Source: Atrichornis clamosus
Taxonomy: Eukaryota; Chordata; Aves; Passeriformes; Menuridae
Assembly (NCBI GenBank): GCA_013400975.1
Contig: WBMZ01002715.1
Span: forward strand, 86,717-150,716
Direction: 5' to 3'
Length of the DNA stretch: 64,000 bases
Both the position numbers and the translations under genes were made by a program. A model generated the notes under the pieces. It saw only the letters and a list, made by a program, of their open reading frames with translations, was not told where the DNA came from and ran no database searches. This document shows positions 50,461 to 61,040 of this stretch, piece by piece. Each line of letters opens with the position of its first letter. The first letter of the stretch is position 1.

Positions 50461-53400
50461 ATGACTTCCTCTGGGCCGCTCCGGTGCTGGGCAGACCGCA
50501 GCTAACTGGTGGAAGTTCACGCCCGCGAGCGGAAGGTTGGGAAAGATCCTGTATTTTCCTGATGGGATAAGAAACCAGGATTCAAGGGGTTTCCGCCAGT
50601 CACGCAGCAAAGACTTGAAAGACGTCTCGTTCATGAAAAATAACAGCCCTCAGTGGAGAAACCTGACTGGGTTAAATGTTAGGAAAAACGAACATGCAAG
50701 GAATGTGATGGGAGTATGCAGTATCTGTTAAACAGCTTGTGTAGGTGATAAGTTGCGGAAACTTGCACAGAAAACTCAGCATTTTTTGGTTTGCCCAAAC
50801 TCGCTGTTTTAGTAGCACCCTGGAAATTGATCATGGTACTCTTGAAAATCACTGCCTTCAATAGACTTGTGGCTTGTTTTATCCTGTTTTATAAGTGGTA
50901 TGCTGAGAGAAATGAGTGTATAGGTGCTACCTTTCCAGCAGGCTCAGGACAAGGTACAAGCTTACAACAGAGTCGGAGGAAATTCATATAGCCTGGGCTT
51001 ACCTAGCTGAGAGCACATGTTCACCTTCTCACCACCTTTCTTCCCTTTTTCAGATTCGGTTCTGAATTCGTCCATCTAGTTAATAAAATTCAGTACAACT
51101 TCAGAATATAAACTTTGCAAAAGTTTTTGGTTTCTTTTTACAGAAAAAAAAAATATGCTACAGACAAAGATAAAAAACATCTATCAAAATGGGGCTCCAA
51201 ATATCTACTGCTAGGCTCTCTGCACAGTGTAAATAACAGGCTTAGTCCATCTAGCCACTTGTGCCTTAGGTAAGTCTCTACCTCAATTCTCTTTCACAGT
51301 GGTTGACAGTCTCATGCTACCAACCTTCTCTGCCCTTCTGGTGATCATTCATTTACTTGGACTTTTCACTGAACTCACTGATTCCTGCTCTGGTTTGGGT
51401 TTAGGGGTGTTTTTGGTGCAGTGGTTGGTTTTGAAGGGGTGTATAGATGTCTGTATATGTGGAAGCTAAGGTGCAGTTTCATCACTGCAGATGAAACCTC
51501 TTATCTTTCAGGCCAAGGGAAAATCCCAAAACAAAACTAGCTGGTTGTTCTGTGTTATCCTGGAAAGCAGAAAAATAGATGGTGAAAACCTAGTTCTCTA
51601 CTAGTGCTACTCTTTACTACCTAGCAGTACAAAATTAGTGAAGTTGGTCCTAACAAAAGTTTTGACTAAGCACTCTCCTAAAAAAAATTCTTAGCTGCAC
51701 TCTTATCTCTTGAGTTTTTAAATTAGAGAACTACTCAATTGTATTTCTAGAAAACATAATCTAGAAAAAGAATTTCTGATATGAGTTCTTGTCTGTCTTT
51801 CTCATCCTGTAATTTTTTTCCATTTATACAATGAAGAGCTTTTCTTGAGAGAATCATGTAACTGTGACAATTAACAGTACTTTACCCTCACTGTTACACA
51901 CCATGAGCAGCACAGCTGGCCAAAAATTAGAAAATAAGGTCATATTAGAAAGTTGTTACTTGCAGTGTGTTGTATATAGAGAGAAATATAACAATGTATT
52001 TTAGTTCCCAGGACTAAAGCCAGTCTAACTTTAGTTCAGAGGACCCTCCGTTCTCTGTTACCCCAGGTCTCACCAACTGCATTTTGGGCCCCTCTCTTTG
52101 TGGCAGCCCTTAGCAGCCAACAAGGCTTAGGTGTGCCTGCCCCACTTCACATCCCATGTACCCACCTTTTGTGTGTGTAGGAGGTGGCATGTCCAGGCTT
52201 TAGCTGCGTCTACCACTGCTGTTGGATTTTTTTGTTGTTGTTCTACTATAAAAAAACATCATGAGGTTTGGTTTTTTGGTGGTTTGGGGTTTTTTTTTTA
52301 GTGCCGAAAAAGCTTTTGTGCCTTACAGTCTGTTATAAATTAACAGAAGTTGTGCTGTGGTGAGTGAGGTTGGGTTTAAGTGCCCAATACAAAAATGCTG
52401 ACTGTCAGATGTTTGCATCTCAATAAGGTTGTCTGTGCTGGAGAGCTTTCGGGGATAAAGTCCCAAATAGTTTAAATATCACGCTGCATGTTTTCCTCTA
52501 CCACAAGGGAGAACAGCTTAATAGCTTGCAAACATTTTTAGAATAACACTTTTCTCTTTTCTTACAAAGGAAAAAAAAAATCTTAAGGGTATTCTTAAGG
52601 CCTGGAAATACAATTCATTTTATTAGCTGTGTTTTAAACTGGCATAATGACAAGGGTCCTTAAGCCTTAAGATATTTGTTTTTATATATTCAATATTATG
52701 GAATGAGATTCTTCCCTAGAGGTAAAATTACCACCAGTATTGGGTAGGATGATCTAGATCTCCTTTGCCATGCAAAAAAATACTACATTTTTCAATTTAG
52801 GGTAAACCCCATAATTCATTCTTAAAATCTCAAGGAAATTAAGTGACTTTTGGGGTTGAGCACTTCAAAGCTGCTTCCTTTGTAAAGGGTTGCAAACTGC
52901 TTGAGGTCTTTGTAATTTCTTCTAGAGATTCAACCAAATTATCCAACCATATTAAGGTTCTGCATACAAGTTTATCTGAACCATAATCTTTTCTGAAGTG
53001 GCTGTTTTCAAGGACTGGAAAATAAAATGGTGAACATAATAACATATTAATGGCTGAGGAAATTAAGGACAACATCCAAATTCCTGCCCAATGTCTGTTT
53101 GATTGCTACCATTGTGCTCTGAGCTTAGCAAACATTTGTTATAACACTGTATGTTCTGCACTGAAGAATTCCCTCCATCTCACCCTCTTCAGCACCTCTC
53201 CCCAAAGGCTCTATTGAGTTTATTATATTCTCCTGCTTCATTCTCAAAACACACATGCTCTTCCTTCTGCTCCAGACTTTACTTCATCTCTGCCTGTGTT
53301 ACCTGAATTTCGATGAAACTCTTCTGCTTAGTCCACCTATCTACTGCTTCCCATATCTGATCCCCTTTGAAGTCCATTCACTCAGCATTCTTCATGTTTC

Positions 53401-53900
53401 TTCTCCCAATCCAAACTTTTTCAGCCACTTATTTGTTCTACCTGCTTTATCACTCATGCTTTATTAAACTTGGTTTATTCAGCTTGTTCTGGTGGTGTCC
53501 CATTAAATTTTCCCTCTCTGCTGCTTTAAATTTTACCTGCTGGATAATCCTTACCCACATCGCTGTACCCTAACTAACCTATCTACTAACTCATTTCTGC
53601 ACGATCCGTCCAGAAATGCTGTTGCTTAAAATTGCTATGACTCTGTGAAATCTTACTGCCATCGTTTCATAGAAATATCTGTTCTTTTTATCCATAAAAT
53701 TTCAAAAACCTCTGTTTAAGCTTTTCATGTAAAATATCTGGCTATAACTTCTATCTAATCTTCCTGTAAATTTCCTACCTATGCTTCGTGGCATTTCTAA
53801 TGTCAAATCTCCCCAGAAAGTAAAATAATCAAGCATAGACTCCTCTTTTTTAACCTTTTATTGCTAATGGTTTTGGGTGTTTTGATGTTTTTGTCTAAAG
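50461..53900. other. Region upstream of PAWR; no gene recognised
   Basis: Base composition drops back to AT-rich just after the CpG island. There is a G/T-rich simple stretch at about 52220-52300 and a pyrimidine-rich segment at about 53160-53560. ORFs are short. In other vertebrates the next gene on this side is usually PPP1R12A, but no exon of it is recognised here. Confidence 0.5.
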
Positions 53901-53914
53901 GCAGGTTTTCGTAG

Positions 53915-54911
53915 TTTTGCAAGCCCTGGTTTTTGGTAGCGGGGCGGGGCTACAGGGGTGGCTTCTGTGAGAAGCTGCTAGAAGCCCCACCATCGTGTCC
54001 TGCAGGGCCAATGTCTGGCTGGCTGCAAAGATGGACATGCCACAGGCCAATTAGAAGTGGTAACGCCTCTGTCATAATGTTTAAGAAGGAAATCAAAACA
54101 ATACCGGTGGTGCAGTTTTAATTCCAGCCAGGGAGGAGGAGTGAGTGAGAAGATGTGAGCAGAAAACAACAAGGAGGCACCAAGGTCAGTTCTGAAGGAG
54201 TGGGAGGAGGTGCTGTAGGAGCCGGAGCAGAGATTCCTCCGCAGCCCGTGGTGAGACCATGGTGAAGCAGCTGTGCCCCTGCAGCCCATGGAGGACCGCA
54301 GGAGTGCAGAGATCCACCTGAAGACAAGGAAGAACCCATGCCAGAAGCTTGAGCAGGTGGATACTTGAAAAGGACTGCACCCTGTGGGGGAGTGACCCAC
54401 GCCGCAGCAGATTGAGGGGGCTGCTGCCTGTAGGGATGGACTCGCGTTGCACCAGTTCACAGAAGGCTGCTGCTCGTGAGATGGACTCACGTGGGTGAAG
54501 TTCCTGGAGAACTGTCTCCCAGAGGGGACCCCACAGAGCAGCGGGGGAGAACGGTTCCAATTCTTGGACAGGAAGAAGCCACAGATGATGCACTGACCAA
54601 AAACCCCCATTCTCTGTCTCCCTGTGCCATTGGGGTAGGAGGTAGAGCTGGGAGGAGGGAGTGGGGGGAGAAAGTGTTCTCCAAAAGCTCATTTTATTTC
54701 TCATTATCCTACTCTGTTTCTATTAGTGTAGTAAAGTTACTTTCATATCTTTCAAGTTCGAGCCTGTTTTTGCGTGATCTCCTTTCCCATAATCCTTATC
54801 TCAACTCTTGAACACTTTGAATTTTTTTTTCTCTCCTCTGTCCAGCTGCAGGGGGAGTGAGTGGGTGGTTTCCATGGGTGCCTGGCATCTGGCCAGGCTC
54901 AAACCATGACA
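53915..54911 (+). mobile_element. ERVL-type solo LTR, about 1 kb
   Basis: The order matches an avian ERVL-type LTR that I recognise: ttttggtagcggggcggggc and tacaggggtggcttctgtga, then gaagctgctagaagcccc; repeated units around gcagcccatggagg and atggactcacgtgggtgaag; then attatcctactctgtttcta, tagtaaagttactttca, ttctctcctctgtccagctg and a terminal gggtgcctggcatctggcca ending aaccatgaca. No gag-pol interior is attached, so it is a solo LTR. The exact 5' boundary and a target duplication could not be fixed. The long ORFs here (for example 53978-54610 and 54186-54704, minus) are translations of LTR repeats. Confidence 0.85.
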
Positions 54912-55570
54912 CAGGAGAACTGCTATCCCTTTCAATTTAATACCACTTCTGCTACTTCTGAACTACGGACGCTGTTCTGAGAGGCTTAGCCTATCATCAT
55001 GATTTTTCATTTCCTCTTGCAGAAATTAATTCAATTATTCTTTTTTCCCCCTCCCTAGAGATTGGTGCCATAGTGCTAACCTTCTGGCAAGGTTTTCCTC
55101 TCTATGGTTCTAGCAACTCATTATGTTCTAGTTGCTATGGTCAGTGGTTTGGCTGGATTGCTCTCATGGTTTGTGCCTGCAAACTTGTTCAAACCTGACA
55201 AACCCACTTTTTCTGAAATGCCAGTTTTATCCTCTTTCCTGTGCTACTGAATAGGATGCTTAAACCCTTTTTTTCCCAGATTTCAAATCTTGTATGTAAA
55301 TACAACAGAGCTTTGTGAAATGGGTGGATTTATCAGGAGGCAACAGCATTCAAGATCAATCCCTGGAGTGCATCCTCTAGTCTGGTTTCTGTATGTGTTA
55401 TACCATTCTTGAACACTGCTATCATTTGACCAAAAATAACTATGTAGTTTCTTTGAACTAATTTGGTTTGACAGACAAACTTGTATTGTATCTTGCAGCA
55501 AAGTTTATTCATCTGGCTGATGGAAGAATGCAGTGTCAAAAGGCAAAAACCAAATTGACAGAGGTGTTAA
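54912..55570. other. Between LTRs; no gene recognised
   Basis: AT-rich sequence with short ORFs only. Confidence 0.5.
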
Positions 55571-55628
55571 TGGTTTCAGAATAATTCCCATTTACGTTAT
55601 GGGTTCAGGATGATTCCCATGCACAAAA
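55571..55628 (+). repeat. 29-bp imperfect tandem duplication at LTR edge
   Basis: tggtttcagaataattccca (55571 on) and tgggttcaggatgattccca (55600 on) are spaced 29 bp apart and match at most positions. They lie at the edge of the LTR-like block and may be a duplicated LTR terminus. Confidence 0.7.
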
Positions 55629-56135
55629 AAACCTGAGATGCACTTGTGATTGCAAAGCAGATTTATCTTAGTACTTGCATTTGCAAATAATACCCCTGGA
55701 TTCCTGAAAAGCCAACGAGCAGGAGAAGGAGATGGAGCATGGTCCTCAGCGGGAGGGGCAGGTAGGCAGTACACCTTCAGGGCATCCCCTGGATCAAAAC
55801 AGAGTGCATCTTGTCCTTCTCACCCCTCCACCCCAGAACCACACCTTACATCTCCTCCTCAGGAGTGGGATCTTTTCCAGTTATGCCATCATCTCATGTG
55901 TGGCCAGCGCACGAGATGAGGCCACAACAGCTCATGATATTGACTCCATGCCAACGATGTTGTGTATTGTTCCTCTTTTTAAGGTTAGGTTCTCACTGAT
56001 TAACCCATACATTGTTTCTCTTTCGAGGGTCAAGTTCCCAGCAGTTAAACAATACAGTCTTCTCATTATCTCATTGGCGTGCACAACCACGGACCAAATA
56101 TCGAAGGCCCACAGACACGACTCTGGTTCCTGACA
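55600..56135 (-). mobile_element. Probable ERV LTR (class uncertain), antisense
   Basis: On the minus strand the block starts TGTCAGGAACC (56135 down) and ends near TCCTGAACCCA (55600), a short imperfect terminal inverted repeat with TG...CA ends. A polyadenylation-like AGATAAATCTGCTTTGC lies about 75 bp before the end, as in ERVK-type avian LTRs. It is distinct from the flanking AT-rich DNA and moderately GC-rich. No target duplication was identified and no interior is present. Confidence 0.5.
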
Positions 56136-57589
56136 CGAGAGGTTTGCCTGATTTTTTTAAACTATTTCATCTTACAGTATGAAAAATTAATGCAGAGATT
56201 GCCGTCTGTCTCCAGCTGGCACTTGTTAGATAAGAATGACAGCGGGGATGGGAATGGATTCAGTATCTGTGCAGATGACTTCAAAAGTGTGATGAGAATG
56301 TTTTCTGTTCACAGTCTGACTCTGTAAGGAGGTCTGTTGCTCCTGCCCATGTCCTACACCCCACGAGGGTGTCTTACTACTCCTTGCTATTTGTGGTGAG
56401 GTCCAGCCAGCATAGTTTTGAAAGAGTTTATTGAGCAACTGTGGTACCTCTTTTTTCATCCAAACAGATACTCTGGCATGCTAGATTTGAACAGTGAACT
56501 AGGCAAGTATGCCCTCGAGCAACTTGTTGAGAAATAGGGAAAACAGACACCGAGTCAAAATGTTATACAGTGAGATATAAAGAGGTAGAAAAAAAAGCAG
56601 ATGCTGACAAGCCTCACAGTGCTTGGGAAAGAAGGGAGGAAAAGGTGGATGCTGTAAGGCAGGCTATAAGTATATTGAGGACCAGTTTGTGAAAGGCATA
56701 GAAACAAATACCCTGATGGCAGATCCGTAGGGCCAGGATATGATCACTACACAAAATAAGCACTTGGAAGAGGCAGTTTTTCTCTACTGTGAAGGAGCCT
56801 AGGGAGCACCTTGCAGCAGAGCTCTTCATTATAGAAGATCCACGAAAATCCAAGTATTGGAAAGAAACACAACAAATTGAGAAAGTGAAAAATAACAAAT
56901 TGCCAAACTGAATGGCAGTGATAAAGTAGCAGATGGAATTCCGTGTAGATAAACATAAAGTGACTTTTGTTGGGACAAATTTTCTAAGATACGATACCAC
57001 CAAGATGTAGTTGAGCAGCATGGAGTCTGTCAAACTAAAATGCTTCTTCAGAATGTCTGTGCTTCCTTGCCATGAGAGTACCAGGGAGGGTAATGTAGAG
57101 GCTTTGGATTTGGCTGTATGCTGGTTTATTAGTCCAGTTCCACTCTTGCTCTTTTGGGAACAAACTGCTTAGAAAATAGAGGTGCTCTGCTCTTTTGCTT
57201 TCCTTTATGAGAGAGAGCTTTTTAGTCTTAGAGGACATAAGCCAGCCTTGGGTGTTTTCTAGGGCCTGTCTTTGTGCCATGTTATTGTCTAGAATCGTGA
57301 GTTTTTGGGAATACCCTAAATGGGCAGCTGGCCTGCCATCATCTTCATTAGTGGAGAGGCTGCCAGGTTACCTCACTGCTGTGCCATCTAACATACTGTC
57401 TATCACCTTGGTAATAAAGAGCTGACTGTACCTATCCATATGACAGAAATAATAACATAGGTGTAAACCACCCTTATAAGATAACCTTAAGTTATCTGGA
57501 TAACACCACCTTTGTTACTTTTATTCTATGTTTCCAGCACCTATGCAGCCTATTCATTCTTGTTAAAGCCAGCACCCTCTGACCATATG
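56136..57589. other. Upstream region; no gene recognised
   Basis: Unremarkable sequence; ORFs up to 139 codons (56614-57033 minus) have no recognised motif. Confidence 0.5.
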
Positions 57590-57682
57590 CCTGGTTTAGT
57601 TTTAGATAGTCCTGCAAGAAGCAGGGAGTTGGACTCAGTGATCCTACGGGTCCCTTCCAACTCGAGATATTTCTGTGACCTC
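57590..57682 (+). mobile_element. CR1 3' terminal fragment
   Basis: ctggtttagttttagatagt then gcagggagttggactcagtg, atcctacgggtcccttccaa and atttctgtga. This is the last 90 bp of avian CR1, ending in the ATTCTATGA-type repeat, sense to the plus strand. Confidence 0.88.
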
Positions 57683-59340
57683 TATACAGCTAACTCATAA
57701 GTTTAAAACATTGTTAAACAGATTTTTGGTCCACACCAAAGACAGTTCTGTTCCTGTCTTTCTGCATCTCCAAATGTAAGCAGGCAAATGAATAATTAGA
57801 AACCAAATCCAGTGGTTACTGGATCACTATCAGTCTGCACCTTGTTGGTACTGGTTGCAATTCATAATCCTTCAAGGCTGTTGTGTTGTGGTTTTGGTTT
57901 GGTTTTTTGTTTTGTTGGGTTTTTTTTTAATTAACAGCCCTCTAACTCATAAGAATTATTTTGATTTTTTGATGAACCAATACATAGTAAAAATTAATTA
58001 GGCCTCTTGATTGTCACTTTGTACCTCTTGATTGAACTGTTATACCTCATCCTTTTGATCTAAGCTCACACAGGTGATGAGTTGCACGCAGTAGGAAAGC
58101 GCAGTGAGCACAAGATTATGCCCCAAAAGAATCATAGTTAAGGCTGAGGGATCTTCTCACAGAGATGACTAAGAAGCTTGGCCTTTGCTGAAATGCAGTA
58201 GATGATGCATGCAGAATTTAGTGTGATGGCTTTTTACAATGCTTTGTTTGAGTTATCCCTTCATTTGGAGATTATTCTTCTCCTGCAACACGGTATTTCT
58301 AGGACCTACTGTGCTTCATGTGACAGACCATAATGAAGTTGCCTTGGAAAAGGAATCAGGCAGATATTTCAGGAATTTAGTACTGGTTGTTAGTAGCAAT
58401 CATCTGGAAGTGTCCAAAGCAAACACAAACAACAATCAATCAATGGCAGTGACGTGTCAGTGACTGTAAGCAGAGCGGGGGAAGCATTTGGAAGAGTTCA
58501 GAGTGGTGTGTATGAAACCAAACAGACCACAAAAGGAGTGAATAGTTTAAAGAATGTAAGAAATAAAATATTGTTCCTATTGTTAAAATTTTGTTGATAT
58601 TTTACATTACAATATTTATTTCAATGATACGTGGCCATGCTATAAACATTTAGGATAAAAGTTTGAGACTATGAATAATTGGAACAAAATCTATGTGCCA
58701 GTGCAATGATTTTATATAAAAAAATGCAGACATGCTTAAAAACAAATATTGTGATTTGCTCATAATACACATGATTTGCTGTTTCAAGATGACAAGTTTT
58801 AAACACATATTAAAAAGAAGTCTTAAGTTAAAAAGTTACTTGGAAGAAAGCAAGCTGCATACTTCAGCAAACCCACAACCATTGCTCAGTTTATTATTCC
58901 CAATCATTAGGACCCACCAGGCATCCCCTTATGTGTTTGCTTTACTGTTAGACACTCAAAAGATGAAAGAAAACTGAAAAAATGTGAATTATGGTTTGCC
59001 TGCAAACACCTTGATGGGTTGAAAACAAGAAAGAAGTGTAAGATCTTTCACTGCTTTCACCCTGGAAACTGTTTTGAGGTATGGAGGAATAAAATAGGAA
59101 AGAGGCCTATGAAAAGTGGTTCTGGTTCCTGAGGAGGAGAATAACTGGATTGAGTGGGAACAGGTGACTTTCAGGAGTAGGCCTGGTTTATGGTAAAACC
59201 ACCCCTTTGCATTAGAGATAACCAAGAGTAGGTGGGAACTCCGTGGCTGCATTGAGACATTCCTGCTGAGCAAAGGTTAGATTATCAGTGAAAAAAAAAG
59301 ATCCAGTGGTCAGGAAAAGATTAATGGGGTCTTTGAAACC
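57683..59340. other. Upstream region; no gene recognised
   Basis: AT-rich, with a G/T-rich simple stretch at 57890-57930. No coding signal. Confidence 0.5.
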
Positions 59341-59359
59341 TTAGGGATCTAGGAAGCAC

Positions 59360-59640
59360 AGAATAAGGCAGTGCAAGGAAAGGGGGAGTGGGAGGTGAGG
59401 AACAGAGGTGGAGGGAGAGCACGCTGTGTTGAGGCTGCTGGACTTGTGCAGCGAGGCATTGTGGGCAGCAGCGAATTCAACAGAAGATAGAACTGTGGAG
59501 CAATGAGCTGTGAACGAAGGAGCCAGTGATGAGGTGTGCAGGGAGAGTGAAACAGGAGAGAGAAGTGGCAAATGAGCAGCAAGTGCAAGAGGCAAGCAAA
59601 AGGATGGGAGGGTGTCTGAGGGGCCAGAAATAGGCAGCAA
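59360..59640 (+). repeat. Purine-rich (G+A) block
   Basis: The plus strand is strongly enriched in G and A, for example aaagggggagtgggaggtga and aacagaggtggagggagagc. The matching minus-strand ORFs (59341-59640 and 59349-59858) are rich in Ser, Leu and Pro because of this bias, so I do not call them genes. Confidence 0.6.
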
Positions 59641-59650
59641 GGACGAGAAG

Positions 59651-59699
59651 GACTGAATGAGAGTGCTAAGGACTGAATGAGAGTGCTAAGGACTGAATG
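59651..59699 (+). repeat. 20-bp tandem repeat, 2.45 copies
   Basis: Unit gactgaatgagagtgctaag occurs twice without change and then a third partial copy (gactgaatg). Identity between units implies a recent expansion. Confidence 0.95.
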
Positions 59700-60739
59700 T
59701 CCAAGGCGGGGGTCTTGGTGATCGGGGTGGCACACAGGAGCAACTGAGAAGACTGACAGCTGAGCAGAAGATGGGGGAGAGGCTGCTCTCTTCAGCAGCT
59801 GTGGCATGTCGGTAAGCTTGTAGTGACTTGTTATTAAAATATGAAGGAGTTCTTGCACTCAGTGCCTGCATGTAGCAATTCCGAGTGCCACTCCCCATAC
59901 AAAGGGAAATTCAGACAGTGCTTGGGGTCCCAGGGGAAGTGGCTTCTGGGGTCTTTTGGTTATTATGGATAACACCAGGGATAATGGAGAAAGTAATTAG
60001 ACTTCAAAGCCCTCTCTTGCACAGAAAATAATTATATATGGTGGCTTGGAAATAGGGCAGAACCCTCTCCATGCAGAGCTGAGGAGATGAGAAGGATATG
60101 AGTGCCCAGGGTGTGCTGCACCAGAGTAGACATTGATCCACAAGGATCTCACAGCACCCAGAGCGCTCTGGTCAGGCAGTGAAGCAACACACACATAGTG
60201 ATGACACTGAAAGGGGGCTGAGCAAGAAGGAGTTAACCAGTGTTTCGGCTTTTCAGCCAAGTGCAGTGCTGCTGTGAACTGCTGGCCTGACAACTTTTCA
60301 TACAGAGGATTACTTTTTTTGCTGTCCCTCTTAGCTGTAGCAAAGCTGTCCTGTGGTGCTTGGTGTCTATTCCTAGTCTGGAAGTCTCTTCACACAGTAC
60401 GGGAGTGCTCACTGTGCAGTGGTCCCTGCACTCACAGAGGGCTCCGTCCCGCCAGACCCAGGGCCAGCCCTCTCTTGGTTACAGTCTCTGCATCCTGATG
60501 GGATAGATTTCAGCTCACCAGCCGAGCCAAGGGCGCTCTGCCATCCCCAGGATGTTAAGCTCCTTTCGCAGGCTTTCAGTATCAGATATTTAAAAGCAGT
60601 CCTTGACACCTTCAGACTAACCCAGTACACTCCTTGTGTCAATGAATTTGAGATTGCTGTTCTCTGCCACGCTTCATCGGTCACACTAGACCTGGCTCAG
60701 TTTACATCAGTTTCCTCTAGCCACCGTCGTTTGAGCCAT

Positions 60740-61040
60740 TCCCGGGCTGTCTGGGGGAAAGCGGGGCGGGGGACAGGTGTAGACGCCGTGCTGCCCTCCC
60801 AGACCGCCGGGCACCGGGCTCAGGCGCCGTGCCTCGCTGCCTGGCCAGGGCTGGCCGGCACGGCGGCCGCTCTCCTGCGGAGAAACTGCGGGAGCCCGGG
60901 AAGGAGCCCCAGGGGAGCCCAGAGGGAGCCGCGGAGGAGCCCTGGAGAAGCGAAGCCGTCTGGTGCCACCTCCCGGCTGTGCCTCTCGCCAGCGGCCCTT
61001 CCGCGCTCGGGGTTCCTCCACGGGCTGAAATCTGATCTCG
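60740..61040. promoter_or_regulatory. Isolated small CpG-rich block
   Basis: About 300 bp with high GC and many CpG (for example gcggggcgggggacagg, ggcacggcggccgctc, gccgcggaggagccc) standing in AT-rich surroundings about 10.5 kb upstream of the PAWR island. It could be a promoter, an enhancer or a GC-rich remnant. Overlapping ORFs on both strands (60419-61075 plus, 60707-61150 minus) have the low-complexity composition expected by chance. Confidence 0.5.

Noticed and set aside
53978..54704. Minus-strand ORFs of 172 and 210 codons
   Set aside because: They are translations of repeated units in an LTR read antisense; the same phrases recur in the copy near 4.8-5.0 kb.
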